Shown one piece after another: positions 33,908 to 43,109 of a DNA stretch of 64,000 nt (the stretch's first letter is position 1; each line of letters begins with the position of its first letter). This DNA comes from Pseudomonadota bacterium (lineage in GTDB: Bacteria; Desulfobacterota; Binatia; Binatales; Binataceae). A program made the translations under genes and the position numbers. The notes under the pieces are model-generated. The model worked only from the letters and a program-made list of their open reading frames with translations. It searched no databases and was not told the DNA's origin. The stretch is from the NCBI GenBank assembly GCA_021325025.1, contig JAJPHZ010000022.1, positions 262,646 through 326,645 of the forward strand, given 5' to 3'.

Positions 33908-35197
33908 ATGCGCGGATTGATATCGGCAACAGTGATCGCCCTGTGTCTGATGGTGATGCCGGCGTGGGCCTTCGAGCAGCTTGCTCAACCCCCGCTGCCG
34001 GTCGGCACCAAAATCACTATGCAGAACTGGCAGAAGTACCAGAGCTATATGCCGCAGGGCATTATCGAGATGTGGAAGGGTACTCATCCCTGGAAGCTGC
34101 CGCCCGATGCGGTGATGGAGGTGGGTCCGACGGTCGAATATCCGAATCCCAAATGGTGGTACGAAGCCACCGAGAAGTACAAGGGCCAGACCCGGCTGGT
34201 CAAGATGGACAACGGCGGCTATACGGTGAGCGGGTACGTTACCGGAACTCCGTTTTCGCCCACCGAATTCGACGGCCCGGACGGACAGTACAAGTTGTTA
34301 TACGACGAGTACTACTACTATCATCCGGCGCTCAACCATTACGCCAGCGACGGCAACGAGGTGGATCGATATCTCAACGTGACCGGCAACTACTCCTTTC
34401 AGGTCGGAACGTTGCTCGGCCACGGCAGCGACCCGGGCTGGCCGGCGTTCTCCGATGTAATGAAGGGCTACTTCTACGCCTACTACGACGAATTGATAAG
34501 CCCCGAGCAGAGCAAGTACACCGCGCCGCTTGACCTGGTTTACGACGATCCCAACAAGCTGCCCGAATCCTACGTCTTCCTGCCCTCGCTGCGCCGCGCG
34601 CTGCGCCTGTCCTCAAGTGCGCGCTGTGCGCCTTACGCCGGCAGCGACTATGTCGGCGACGACATCCTCAACGGCATTCCCAATCCGACTGGATGGTTCT
34701 CCGTAACCCGCCTGCCGGATCGCAAAATCCTGGTGTTCCGTCCGCCGCCGGGCGACATGAAGCAGTTCGACAAGAAAAACTTCTACTGGCCGCCGCTGCC
34801 CTTTCCCAAGCCCTCGGCGGGCAAGTGGATGGTGCGCGACGCCTACGTCCTGGACATCAAACGGCTGCCCCAGTATTCGCAGGGCTATTGCTACGGCATC
34901 CGCCGCAACTACGTCGACAAGGCCAATTTCAACATCGTGTATGGCGATCTTTACGACTCCAACAACAAGTTCTGGAAGTCACTGGCCTTCCTGGAGTCCG
35001 CCGAGCACGTGCCGCACAGCGACGGCTATCTGATGGACGTGCGCGGCAACAACTGGATGATCGACATGCAGGGCGAACATCTTAGCTGGGCCATCACCGG
35101 CAAGGACGTCTGGGAACTCGACGACCAGGTGGCCGAGCAGTATCGCGATCAGAAGCGCTACGCGTCGCCCGCCGGCCTTGCCGACGTGATGAAGTAG
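33908..35197 (+). CDS. Exported DUF1329-family protein
   Basis: 429 residues with a clear signal peptide cut after AWA (MRGLISATVIALCLMVMPAWA|FEQ). The mature sequence has the DUF1329 hallmarks: MWKGTHPW-like N-terminal region, LPSLRRALRLSSSARCAPYAGSDYVGDD (the conserved R-R-R...sD segment), and C-terminal strands with RVDKANF-type lipid-carrier-like beta structure. DUF1329 proteins are thought to be envelope lipid or hydrophobe carriers with a LolA/LolB-like fold; a biochemical role is not established. Usual partners (DUF1302 and RND proteins) are not adjacent here. SD GAGGAGA precedes the ATG, and a strong terminator follows. Confidence 0.9.
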   Translation: MRGLISATVIALCLMVMPAWAFEQLAQPPLPVGTKITMQNWQKYQSYMPQGIIEMWKGTHPWKLPPDAVMEVGPTVEYPNPKWWYEATEKYKGQTRLVKMDNGGYTVSGYVTGTPFSPTEFDGPDGQYKLLYDEYYYYHPALNHYASDGNEVDRYLNVTGNYSFQVGTLLGHGSDPGWPAFSDVMKGYFYAYYDELISPEQSKYTAPLDLVYDDPNKLPESYVFLPSLRRALRLSSSARCAPYAGSDYVGDDILNGIPNPTGWFSVTRLPDRKILVFRPPPGDMKQFDKKNFYWPPLPFPKPSAGKWMVRDAYVLDIKRLPQYSQGYCYGIRRNYVDKANFNIVYGDLYDSNNKFWKSLAFLESAEHVPHSDGYLMDVRGNNWMIDMQGEHLSWAITGKDVWELDDQVAEQYRDQKRYASPAGLADVMK

Positions 35198-35221
35198 CTC
35201 ACGCAACGGCGCGGTTTGGAA

Positions 35222-35254
35222 GTCGCGGCCGCCCCGGCGGCGGCCGCGACTTTT
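35222..35254 (+). terminator. Rho-independent terminator after DUF1329 gene
   Basis: Perfect 12-bp stem GTCGCGGCCGCC / GGCGGCCGCGAC with a 5-base loop, followed by TTTTC, 24 bases past the stop codon. Confidence 0.88.
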
Positions 35255-35393
35255 CGTCCGATCGGCTCGCCCGCCTCATCCGGCTGCGGATGACTGACGG
35301 CGCCCGTTTGGAACGCGCCGCATTTGCAAAGCCCCGCGCTTTGTTGCGATTGTTGGTCGGCGATTTGAAGGCGCCGCTGGCGCGGAGGCTGGC

Positions 35394-36563
35394 ATGGCGA
35401 GGATCGGAGCGAGACCGGCAAAGTTCGTTGACGCCGAAGAACTGCTGCACGAAATGGCGGTGGCGGCGGTGGGCTTTGAGGATTTCGGCGACCAGGATTA
35501 CCGCGTCGGCCTGCGCGTGCTGCTCAAAGCGATCGACACCGACTTGGAGCTTAACGATGTCAGCCGCCAGCGGGTCTTCGCCACCGTGCTGCGCGCGCTC
35601 AGCGGGCGGTTGTATTCGCAAAAGGGATGGAAGGAGCATCCCGAATGCCTGCGGACCGAGATTCGCCAACCGCTGGTCATCGTCGGGCTGCCGCGTACCG
35701 GCACCACTGCCCTGCAAAAGCTCATGTCGCTGGATCCCCAGTTTCAGGGGCTGGAATACTGGCTGGCGCCCAACCCGATGGTCCGCCCGCCGCGCGAAAC
35801 CTGGCCCTCCAACCCGCTTTATCAAGCCACGGCCGCCGCGCTTGAAGCCGCCGACCGGGAGAACCCGATGTCGCGCCTGGTCCACGACGTGGCGGCCGGT
35901 GAGCCCGACGAGTGCCTGTATATGATGCTGCAGCGCTTCGTCCACAATACCTTTGGGGCGAGTCTCGCTACTCCCAGTTATGACGAATGGTGGATGGCCC
36001 AGGATGAGACGCCCAATTACTACCGCCATCGCGACAATCTCAAGCTGATCGGCTTTGCCGAGCCGCACAAGCGCTGGCTGCTGCGCAACATCTCGCACCT
36101 GCTGTACCTGGATTCGTTGCTGGAGGTGTTTCCCGACGCCCGCATCGTCTTTACCCATCGCAACCCGGTGGACGTGGTGCCTTCCGTCTGCAGTCTCATC
36201 ATGATCGGCCAGCGGGCGATGTTCGGACCGCAGGCCGACCCGCGCGCCTGCGGCCGGCGCGAAGTCAAGCTGTGGAAGATCGGTATCGAGCGCGCGCTTG
36301 GGGTGCGCGACCGCCATCCTGAGCACTTCTACGATGTCGATTTTCGCGACTTCGTGGCCGATTCGATCGCCGTGGTGCGAAGCATCTATCAGCGCTTCGG
36401 CCTGCGGCTGGACAGCGAGGTGGAGGCCAGGATGCGCCAGTGGCTCGACGCCCACGCGCAAAGCCGCCCCGGATTCCATCGATATACGCCCGAGCAGTTC
36501 GGATTGACCGAGCACGAAATCCGCCGCAAGTACGCCGACTACATCGAGCGCTACCGCCTGTAA
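35394..36563 (+). CDS. Sulfotransferase family protein
   Basis: 389 residues of the PAPS-dependent sulfotransferase fold (Sulfotransfer_3 type). The 5'-phosphosulfate loop is GLPRTGTTALQKLM, with the preceding strand LVIVG, and the 3'-phosphate-binding segment is IVFTHRNPVDVVPSVCSL. The N-terminal ~95 residues are helical, and the C-terminus DVDFRDFVADSIAVVRSIYQRFGL plus HRYTPEQFGLTEHEIRRKYADYIERY matches the long sulfotransferases abundant in actinobacteria and uncultured soil lineages. It would transfer sulfate to a hydroxyl or amine of an unknown acceptor. Cytoplasmic; no signal or membrane segment. Confidence 0.9.
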   Translation: MARIGARPAKFVDAEELLHEMAVAAVGFEDFGDQDYRVGLRVLLKAIDTDLELNDVSRQRVFATVLRALSGRLYSQKGWKEHPECLRTEIRQPLVIVGLPRTGTTALQKLMSLDPQFQGLEYWLAPNPMVRPPRETWPSNPLYQATAAALEAADRENPMSRLVHDVAAGEPDECLYMMLQRFVHNTFGASLATPSYDEWWMAQDETPNYYRHRDNLKLIGFAEPHKRWLLRNISHLLYLDSLLEVFPDARIVFTHRNPVDVVPSVCSLIMIGQRAMFGPQADPRACGRREVKLWKIGIERALGVRDRHPEHFYDVDFRDFVADSIAVVRSIYQRFGLRLDSEVEARMRQWLDAHAQSRPGFHRYTPEQFGLTEHEIRRKYADYIERYRL

Positions 36564-36802
36564 ACATCGCGATGTGCGCTGGTTGCAGGGGCGGTTCGCA
36601 AGGCGCCCCCGACTGTGCCCTTCCCGCACTCCTGTGCGGCTTCGAACCTCAGTCTGGTCCGTAGTGCTTTGTCTGGCATTTGCATTTTGCCGGGCAAACC
36701 GGCCGCGGCGCGCACGCGAGCGCACATGTTTTTTTGGATCGAAACTTGCTTGCACTAGATACGACTGCTCGGAGGGTCCGGGTGGGAGCAAGGAGTTGCG
36801 GT

Positions 36803-36991
36803 ATGAGTTTCGTGTTGGCGGGGTTTTGTGCGGTGAACTGCTGGGTGATACCGAAGTTATGGGAGCCTACGCGGGTGCGCCGCAATCCGCTGCCGCCGCG
36901 GCCGCCGCGAGGCGGCGTGGTAGTGCGGATGCGTCCACGCGTCCGCCCAACTCGGTTGACTGCGCAGCCTGGGCTGCGGCTGGCCGCCTAA
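36803..36991 (+). CDS. Possible small protein of 62 residues
   Basis: MSFVLAGFCAVNCWVIPKLW: a short hydrophobic start followed by a Pro/Arg-rich tail. The only strong support is an ideal SD (AAGGAG, 7 bases upstream). The low-complexity tail and position between convergent genes argue for caution. Confidence 0.25.
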   Translation: MSFVLAGFCAVNCWVIPKLWEPTRVRRNPLPPRPPRGGVVVRMRPRVRPTRLTAQPGLRLAA

Positions 36992-37023
36992 CAGAGTGCG
37001 GAAAAAGACGGGCTGGATCATAG

Positions 37024-37052
37024 TCCTGAAGGCGCGCGTGCCGCATTCAGGA
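37024..37052. terminator. Hairpin between convergent genes
   Basis: TCCTGAA and TTCAGGA flank a 15-base GC-rich loop that can itself fold (GGC...GCC). No T-run on either side; perhaps a bidirectional stop for the facing genes. Confidence 0.35.
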
Positions 37053-37156
37053 TAAAAGCCGGCGGTCGTCCTAAAACTTCTCCCCCGCTGGGAGAGATTG
37101 GAGCCATAGCAGGGGGTTGCAAAAATCCTCTTTTCCGCAACCTGCCGGACTTCGCT

Positions 37157-38455
37157 TCAGGAGGGCTGGGAACGGGCCGGCGCAGAACCGGCGATACGGC
37201 TGAGGAGCGCTGCGCCGCCTTCTTCCAGGTCGCGCAAGGTAAGCGACTCCAGGTGACGGCTTTCCGCCTCGCGCAGCGCGGCCAGCAAATCGGCGATTCG
37301 TTCATCTCCCCAGCTATCCATTTCCAGGGCGCGAAAGGCGTCGGCCAGCCTGATGGCGGCTGGGTCGAGGCTTAGGAACAGCCCGCTGCGCGCCGCGTGA
37401 TTGTCGGTTGCTTCGATCACCAAGCCGATCTGTTTCAGACTTTCAATCAGCGGCGCCACCTGCGCGGGCGGCACCCGCAGTTCGGCAGCCAGGGTTTCCG
37501 CGGTTACCGTCTGCACCTTATTGCGAAAACGCTCCGCCAGCCGCAATAACGCCAGCAGCACCGCGTAGCGCGCGAAGTTGAGCGAGCGGGGCAGGACCTC
37601 ATAGCGCGTGGTGCCGCGCTGCGCCGCGAAGGAAATCTCCACCCCGAACAGCACGATCGTCCATCCCAGATAGATCCACAGCAGCAGCACCGGGATGGTG
37701 GCTAGTGCGCCGTAGATCGCCTTGTAGCTGGACATCCCGACCCAGAAATGCACGTAGGCCCATTGCGCAACCTGGAACAACACCGCTGTGACAAACGAGC
37801 CCAGCGCCGCCGCCCGCCATCGCACCCGCGTGTATGGAAAGAAGATGAACAGGAAGAAAAAGCTGACCCACAGGATCAGCGACGGGACCACCAGGGTCAG
37901 CCAATGCCAGGTCTGCAGGCGGCTGGAGAACGATGCGGTCAGGGTCAGCGCCGCCACCAGCAGCAGGGGAATGGTAAACACCACGCTGATGTAGTCGGTG
38001 AATTTGCGCAGATAGCTGCGCCCGGCGGGCACCTGCCAGATGGTGTTGAAGGCGGTTTCGATGGTGCCCAAGGTCGAGATGACGGTCAGCAGCAGCGCGG
38101 CGCCGCCCACCGAACCCAGCGTCGCGGCGTTGACGTTGCCCACCAGGCGCATCAAGTCGGCAGTGGTCTGCGCACTGCCCAGTGCGATATAGCGCTCGAT
38201 CAGCGGCTGAATCCGTTCGCTCCCGCCCAACGCCTTGAGCACCGAAAACGCCAGTGCCAGGATCGGTACGATCGACAGCGTCATCGTGTAGGTCAGCGCG
38301 GATGCCCACAGCAGGTCGTTGTTGTTGATGAAGTTGACCGCGGCAACGCGCGCTATGGCGCCAAGGCGCACCGCCAGGCGCCAGGGATTCGCCAGCAGCC
38401 GCAGCGTTCCGGTCGCCTGACGCCGGTAATCGGAGAGCTGGTAAGATAAGTCCAT
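37157..38455 (-). CDS. YihY/BrkB-family membrane protein with C-terminal winged-helix region
   Basis: 432 residues from the ATG at 38455. The membrane part (about residues 35-290) has the six helices of the YihY/BrkB family, once misnamed ribonuclease BN: ASALTYTMTLSIVPILALAFSVL, GTIETAFNTIWQVP and YVHFWVGMSSYKAIYGALATIPVLLLWIYLGW are all diagnostic. The C-terminal ~130 residues read as a winged-helix-like domain (LLRLAERFRNKVQTVTAETLAAELRVP). Function is debated; a transport or envelope role is likely. A TTG at 38500 would extend it by 15 residues; neither start has a good SD. Confidence 0.9.
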   Translation of the reverse strand: MDLSYQLSDYRRQATGTLRLLANPWRLAVRLGAIARVAAVNFINNNDLLWASALTYTMTLSIVPILALAFSVLKALGGSERIQPLIERYIALGSAQTTADLMRLVGNVNAATLGSVGGAALLLTVISTLGTIETAFNTIWQVPAGRSYLRKFTDYISVVFTIPLLLVAALTLTASFSSRLQTWHWLTLVVPSLILWVSFFFLFIFFPYTRVRWRAAALGSFVTAVLFQVAQWAYVHFWVGMSSYKAIYGALATIPVLLLWIYLGWTIVLFGVEISFAAQRGTTRYEVLPRSLNFARYAVLLALLRLAERFRNKVQTVTAETLAAELRVPPAQVAPLIESLKQIGLVIEATDNHAARSGLFLSLDPAAIRLADAFRALEMDSWGDERIADLLAALREAESRHLESLTLRDLEEGGAALLSRIAGSAPARSQPS

Positions 38456-38549
38456 TCGTGTGCGATGCCGTATAAAAGCATCACGCACGTATTTTAACAA
38501 ATAGGCGGTACGGTATCATCGCGAATCCGCCGGCAGAAACCCGCCGCCT

Positions 38550-39062
38550 TCAGCATCTGATCAGATGCACCAGCTTGAGCGATTCCCACACGATCGCCGC
38601 ACTCAGGACAATTGTCACCCAGGCCATGGCGCGGATGCGCGCCAGCATGCTGTTGACCTTTTCGACCGTGAAGGGGAGCCCGTCGCCGTGCGCGGCGACC
38701 TCTTCCTGGCGGCCGATGCGGAAGGCCAGCCCGAAAGTCACATAGGTCTGGATAAACACCAGGCCAAAGACCAGTCCCAGCTTGACCGCCAGCAGGTAGC
38801 CGATGCGCGCGAAGTAATCGGCCGCCATCGCCGCCTTGATATCGGTCAGACGCATCGCGCCGGTGATGACCAGTACGCCCAACATGGCTAGGGTGAAGGG
38901 GTTGTAAAAGCGGAAGCCCTGGATGAGGATGGCGCGCCGGCCGGCTTCGTCGGCTGCCCGCTCCGCCGCCGGCAGCAGCATGTAGAGCATCGCGAATTGC
39001 GCGCCGAAGAACGCCGCCAGCGCCAGGATATGAGCGAAGACCAGCAGTTGAGTAGTCAGCAT
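38550..39062 (-). CDS. CopD-like integral membrane protein
   Basis: 170 residues with four membrane helices: a His in helix 1 (LVFAHILALAAFFGAQFAML), then NPFTLAMLGVLVITGAMRL, YLLAVKLGLVFGLVFIQTY and MAWVTIVLSAAIVW. The size, helix pattern and His placement resemble CopD / DUF2269 proteins, which bind copper or haem in some systems. No copper genes lie nearby. It starts 66 bases after thioredoxin reductase on the same strand, so the two may be co-transcribed. Confidence 0.65.
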   Translation of the reverse strand: MLTTQLLVFAHILALAAFFGAQFAMLYMLLPAAERAADEAGRRAILIQGFRFYNPFTLAMLGVLVITGAMRLTDIKAAMAADYFARIGYLLAVKLGLVFGLVFIQTYVTFGLAFRIGRQEEVAAHGDGLPFTVEKVNSMLARIRAMAWVTIVLSAAIVWESLKLVHLIRC

Positions 39063-39128
39063 CGTTGATGGGACCGAAAGCGACGTGGTCGTCTGCGCGC
39101 CGCCGCCGCGTAGTCCAGCGCCGGCGGC

Positions 39129-40073
39129 TCAGCTCTGATGGCGCGCCTCCAGCCATCGCTCGGCATCGATGGCCGCCATGCAGCCGGTGCCCGCCGCCGT
39201 AACCGCCTGGCGGTAGACGCGGTCGGCCACATCGCCCGCCGCGAACACTCCGGCCACGCTGGTGTAAGTCGAGCCGGGCTTCACGATCAGATAGCCCAGG
39301 TCGTCCATCTCGAGCTGGCCGGTGAACAGGGCGGTGTTGGGCTGATGACCAATCGCCATGAAGACGGCGTCGGTGCGGACGTCGGTAACAGCGCCGGTCT
39401 TGACATTGCGCAGCCGCACGCCGGTGACACCGGTCTTGTCGGGCTGGCCGTAGATCTCCTCGATGACGCTGTCCCAAATGAAGGCGATCTTGGGGTTCTT
39501 GCGGGCCCGGTCCTGCATGATCTTGGAGGCGCGCAGTTCGTTGCGCCGATGCACGATGGTGACCTTGGCGCAGAACTTGGTCAAAAAGGTCGCCTCTTCC
39601 ATCGCGGTGTCGCCGCCGCCCACCACCAGCGCCTCCTTGTCCTTGAAGAAAAACCCGTCGCAGGTGGCGCAGGCGCTGACCCCGAAACCCATCAGCCGCT
39701 TTTCCGACTCCAGCCCCAACAACTTGGCCGACGCGCCGGTGGCGATAATCAGGGCCTCGGCGCTGATGGTGTGCCTGCCCGCGGTCAGCTCGAAGGGATA
39801 GCGCCGCAGGTCAGCCGCTGTCGCCTCCTCCATCAGGAATTCGGTGCCGAAGCGCGCGGCCTGCCGATGCAGCACGTCCATCATTTCGGGTCCCTGGATG
39901 CCGTTTTCGAAGCCCGGATAATTCTCGACCTCGGTCGTAATCGTCAACTGGCCGCCGGGTTGCGGTCCTTCAATCAGCAGCGGTTGCAGGTTGGCGCGCG
40001 CGGTGTACAAAGCGGCGGTCAATCCAGCCGGACCAGAACCAAGGATTACGACACGACGGGTTTGCTGTGCCAT
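39129..40073 (-). CDS. trxB: Thioredoxin reductase
   Basis: NADPH:thioredoxin oxidoreductase, cytoplasmic FAD enzyme, 314 residues (usual length). Seen: FAD motif VVILGSGPAGLTAALYTAR, redox-active SACATCDG (C135, C138), NADPH motif VVGGGDTAMEEA, and the C-terminal FAD segment GVFAAGDVADRVYRQAVTAAGTGCMAAIDA. It reduces thioredoxin for ribonucleotide reduction and thiol homeostasis. It is divergent from moaC and shares an ~80-base promoter region. Confidence 0.97.
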   Translation of the reverse strand: MAQQTRRVVILGSGPAGLTAALYTARANLQPLLIEGPQPGGQLTITTEVENYPGFENGIQGPEMMDVLHRQAARFGTEFLMEEATAADLRRYPFELTAGRHTISAEALIIATGASAKLLGLESEKRLMGFGVSACATCDGFFFKDKEALVVGGGDTAMEEATFLTKFCAKVTIVHRRNELRASKIMQDRARKNPKIAFIWDSVIEEIYGQPDKTGVTGVRLRNVKTGAVTDVRTDAVFMAIGHQPNTALFTGQLEMDDLGYLIVKPGSTYTSVAGVFAAGDVADRVYRQAVTAAGTGCMAAIDAERWLEARHQS

Positions 40074-40155
40074 GATATGAATTCTACCGTTTCACCAGCT
40101 TCGGGCTATTATGCCCGTGCGCTGTGGCTCGATATACACCCAGGCAGGCGATGCG

Positions 40156-40716
40156 ATGGCGGAAAACAGAAGCATGATACGACGGACATTGCGCGCGGGC
40201 GGCGGCGCCGGATTAACCCACCTGGACGCGCGCGGACGCATCCGCATGGTGGACGTCGGGGAGAAGGCGGTGACACGGCGCGAGGCGGTGGCACGCGGCG
40301 CGGTGCGGATGGCGCCGGCAACGGTCGCCGCGATCGTCGCGGGGCGGCTCAGCAAGGGCGAGGCGCTGGCCGCGGCGCGCCTGGCCGGCATCATGGCGGC
40401 CAAGCGCACCCATGAGCTGATTCCGCTCTGCCATCAGATTCCGCTTGAGGTGGTGGAAGTCGATTTCCGCCCCGATCGGCGCCAGGGGCAGATCGAAATC
40501 CAAGCCCGCGCCGTCACCTCCTGGCGCACCGGCGTGGAGATGGAAGCGATGGTGGCGGTCAGCGCCGCCGCGCTGACGCTTTACGACATGGCCAAGGCGA
40601 TTGACCGGGCGATGGTGATCGACGCGGTGCGGCTGGTCAGCAAGAGCGGCGGCCGCAGCGGCGATTACCGGCGGCCCGGCGAGAGGGTGTGGCGCATCAG
40701 CGGCGCGGCGCAGTAG
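40156..40716 (+). CDS. moaC: Cyclic pyranopterin monophosphate synthase
   Basis: Second enzyme of molybdenum cofactor synthesis; converts 3',8-cyclo-GTP made by MoaA into cPMP. 186 residues from the ATG at 40156. Diagnostic motifs seen: [42 protein letters not shown] (active-site His and Lys region), [23 protein letters not shown] and the C-terminal [11 protein letters not shown]. The usual partner moaA is not in the window. The methyltransferase gene follows after 3 bases. Confidence 0.96.
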   Translation: MAENRSMIRRTLRAGGGAGLTHLDARGRIRMVDVGEKAVTRREAVARGAVRMAPATVAAIVAGRLSKGEALAAARLAGIMAAKRTHELIPLCHQIPLEVVEVDFRPDRRQGQIEIQARAVTSWRTGVEMEAMVAVSAAALTLYDMAKAIDRAMVIDAVRLVSKSGGRSGDYRRPGERVWRISGAAQ

Positions 40717-40719
40717 GCG

Positions 40720-41931
40720 ATGGCGTCGGCGGTGCACAAACCGGCATCGAGTCTGCCCCGCGTCGTCCTGAAAAAGGGACGCGAAGGGCCGGTGCACGGG
40801 ATGAATCCATGGATCTTCTCGCGCGCGATCGAACGCGTCGAGGGCGCGCCGCTTGAGCCGGGCGCCGCAGTCGAAGTCAGGGACAGTGCGGGCGGCTTAC
40901 TGGGCGCGGGATATTATCATCCGGCCACCACAATCGCGGTGCGTATGCTCAGCTTTGGCGCGCAGACCGATCTGTGCGCCGTCATAGCTGCGCGCCTTGC
41001 CGACGCAATCGAACTGCGCCGGCATATCGTACCTGACGACAGCAATTGCTGCCGGCTGATTAACGGCGACGGCGACGGCTTGTCGGGCCTGGTGGTGGAT
41101 CGCTATGCCGACGTGCTGGTGGTGCAGTTTCTGACCGCCGGGATGGAGCGGATGCGCGAGGACGTGGTGCGGATGCTGCGCCAGGCGCTGGCGCCGCGCT
41201 CGATAATCGAGCGCAGCGCCGGAGCGGTCCGGCGCGAGGAGGGGCTGGCCGATCGCAGCGGGCTGATTTGGGGCGAGCCGGCCGCCGAGGTGATTGTCAG
41301 CGAGAACGGCTTTCGGATTGCGGTCGCGCCCGGACGCGGACAGAAGACCGGCTACTTTCTGGATCAGCGCGACAACCGCCGCTATGCGGGCAGGATCGCG
41401 CGCGGCGCGCGGGTGCTCGACGCGTTCTGCTACGCCGGCGGATTTACCCTGGCCGCACTGGCCGGCGGTGCCGCGCATGTCACCGCCGTCGATACGTCGG
41501 CGCCGGCGCTGAAGTGGGCGCGCCGCAACCTGGAGATGAACTGCCTTGGGGGCGAGCGCGTCGAACTGGTATGCGAGGATGCCGGGCGCTACCTGGCCAA
41601 CTGCGGCAGCCAATTCGACCTGATCGTGCTCGACCCGCCGCCCTTTGCGCGCAGGCGCAAGGACGCCCCGCGTGCCCAGCGGCTTTACGTGGAGCTGAAC
41701 CAGCTCGCCATTGGTGCCCTCGCTCCGGGCGGCATGCTGATGACATTCAGTTGCTCGCAGCATTTTCGCGGCGACGATTTCTTCGCCGCGCTGCGCGCGG
41801 CACAGCTCCGCGCCGGCCGCAACCTGCGGCTGCTAAGCCGCCTCGGCCCCGGCCCCGACCATCCGGTGATGCTCGGCCACCTTGAGGGCGAATACCTCAC
41901 TGGCGCGCTGCTCGGGTGCTGGAATCGATGA
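40720..41931 (+). CDS. Class I SAM-dependent rRNA methyltransferase (RlmI/RlmK-like)
   Basis: 403 residues. The N-terminal ~80 residues form a PUA-like domain (VVLKKGREGPVHGMNPWIFSRAIERVEG...AAVEVRDSAGGLLGAGYYHP). Then an EEHEE domain (INGDGDGLSGLVVDRYADVLVVQF) and a Rossmann methyltransferase domain with VLDAFCYAGGFTLAAL (SAM loop) and LIVLDPPPFARRRKD (DPPxF). This architecture makes 5-methylcytosine in 23S rRNA in E. coli RlmI; the exact target here is not shown. Likely co-transcribed with moaC. Confidence 0.93.
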   Translation: MASAVHKPASSLPRVVLKKGREGPVHGMNPWIFSRAIERVEGAPLEPGAAVEVRDSAGGLLGAGYYHPATTIAVRMLSFGAQTDLCAVIAARLADAIELRRHIVPDDSNCCRLINGDGDGLSGLVVDRYADVLVVQFLTAGMERMREDVVRMLRQALAPRSIIERSAGAVRREEGLADRSGLIWGEPAAEVIVSENGFRIAVAPGRGQKTGYFLDQRDNRRYAGRIARGARVLDAFCYAGGFTLAALAGGAAHVTAVDTSAPALKWARRNLEMNCLGGERVELVCEDAGRYLANCGSQFDLIVLDPPPFARRRKDAPRAQRLYVELNQLAIGALAPGGMLMTFSCSQHFRGDDFFAALRAAQLRAGRNLRLLSRLGPGPDHPVMLGHLEGEYLTGALLGCWNR

Positions 41932-42179
41932 CGTCTTTGCGCTCGCTTCAAGCACCACTCCGAAACGGCGCCAATCGGCATAAAGCTTCGAAGTCTGCGC
42001 ACAAGCGCTGCGCGCAAGCTCTTTTTGGCCGTCTCCTTGGCCGAGGGGAGGGGACCGAAATTATTTTGGCTTCACGTTCAGGTTGTGCGAGAAGGTTACC
42101 GTAAGGGTTGACTGGTTCACTTCAAGTCAACTGCCTGGTGTGTGATTGGATAGCATTTGCCAGCCCCGGAGTTGCGCAG

Positions 42180-42563
42180 ATGAAACTTGAGCGCTTGGAT
42201 CACTATGGATTGGAAGTCAACGATCTCCAACGCGCCGAGCGTTTCTACACCGCAGTGCTCGGATTCAACGTGGTGGCGCGCTTCGGCGATCAGGTGCTGA
42301 TGGAATGCGGCGGGCAGAACCTGGCGCTGTTCGGCGTGCGCCGGCCCGCGCTTACGCCCGAGCAGCGCGCCGCCCTGATTGGCCATCCCCTGGGCAAGGG
42401 CCATCATGCCTTCAAGGTCAGCCGCGATGATTTCGCACAGGCCCGTTCAATCCTGACCGCCGCCGGTGTGGAGTGCGCGCCAACCATCGACTGGGGCGAT
42501 CACGACTGTATGTACTTTCTCGACCCCGACGGTAATCTGCTGGAGCTGGTGAGCTACCGGTGA
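42180..42563 (+). CDS. VOC-superfamily (glyoxalase/dioxygenase-like) protein
   Basis: 127 residues with two babba modules: LERLDHYGLEVNDLQRAERFYTAVLGFNVV at the start (His first metal ligand) and HDCMYFLDPDGNLLELVSYR at the end (Glu last ligand), plus GHHAFKVSRDDF in the middle (His). These three residues are the typical metal ligands of the family, so a metal-dependent lyase, isomerase, dioxygenase or resistance function is possible. The SD GGAG is 9 bases before the ATG. Confidence 0.9.
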   Translation: MKLERLDHYGLEVNDLQRAERFYTAVLGFNVVARFGDQVLMECGGQNLALFGVRRPALTPEQRAALIGHPLGKGHHAFKVSRDDFAQARSILTAAGVECAPTIDWGDHDCMYFLDPDGNLLELVSYR

Positions 42564-42572
42564 TGCGCGGAT

Positions 42573-43007
42573 TCAGTGCGCCGCGACCGCGCCTTGCGCG
42601 GCCGCCCATCGGTCAATCGTGCGTTTTTGCCCAGGGCTTAAGCGGGCTCCCGGATGGAACAGCAGGTAGCTGGCGGGCGGCATCGCGCCGGAGTCGATGA
42701 CCGCCGCGATTTGCCGGATCGCGTCCGTGCGGCGCTGGTCATCGTAGCTTCCCCAGTCGGAAAAATTAAGCGCCTGCAAACCTCGATCACCGAACCATCG
42801 CGAGGGCTGAAGCCTGGCATACCACAGTCCGGCGCCCTCGTTGGAATGGCATTCAGTGCAGGAAACCGCGAGGATCTGTGCGACCGCCGGATCCGAGGTT
42901 ACGGCGGCGCGCACGTTCAGTTCGGGCCGGGTGCTGGAGCATCCGAAGGCCCCGCCAACCACAACTATCAGGCCGTAAACGGTCACGTGGGCGAAAAGAT
43001 TGCGCAT
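42573..43007 (-). CDS. Haem-binding c-type cytochrome-like lipoprotein
   Basis: 144 residues with a lipoprotein signal (VYGLIVVVGGAFGCSS) and a single haem c motif CTECH followed by a WYARLQP segment and NFSDWGSYD, which matches the small haem-binding domain (PF14376-type) often fused to or placed near cytochrome c peroxidases and exported multi-haem proteins. Expected at the periplasmic face of a membrane, role in electron transfer or haem sensing. SD GGAGG precedes the ATG by 8 bases. Divergent from the HtrA-like gene. Confidence 0.88.
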   Translation of the reverse strand: MRNLFAHVTVYGLIVVVGGAFGCSSTRPELNVRAAVTSDPAVAQILAVSCTECHSNEGAGLWYARLQPSRWFGDRGLQALNFSDWGSYDDQRRTDAIRQIAAVIDSGAMPPASYLLFHPGARLSPGQKRTIDRWAAAQGAVAAH

Positions 43008-43109
43008 CGGGGTACCCTCCTCAAGCCATTACCGGAGCTCCGCTTCCGGTCTACCACAGGCAAGACCGGTGGGCGAGACGAACCGTCTCGCAGTGATTAT
43101 CTTGGGATC

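Larger units (their letters stand above)
36564..37156. other. Convergent intergenic region, about 590 bases
   Basis: Separates the sulfotransferase (+) from the BrkB-family gene (-). It contains the small candidate frame at 36803, a hairpin at 37024-37052, and the sequence CTTCTCCCCCGCTGGGAGAG with a nearby AGGGGGTTGCAAAAATCC (about 37078-37122), which looks like a dispersed-repeat fragment although no second copy was found here. Nothing else recognised. Confidence 0.45.

Noticed and set aside
36574..37023. A 149-codon plus-strand frame in the gap after the sulfotransferase
   Set aside because: Low-complexity Ala/Arg-rich sequence with no SD; the shorter frame at 36803 has a better start signal.
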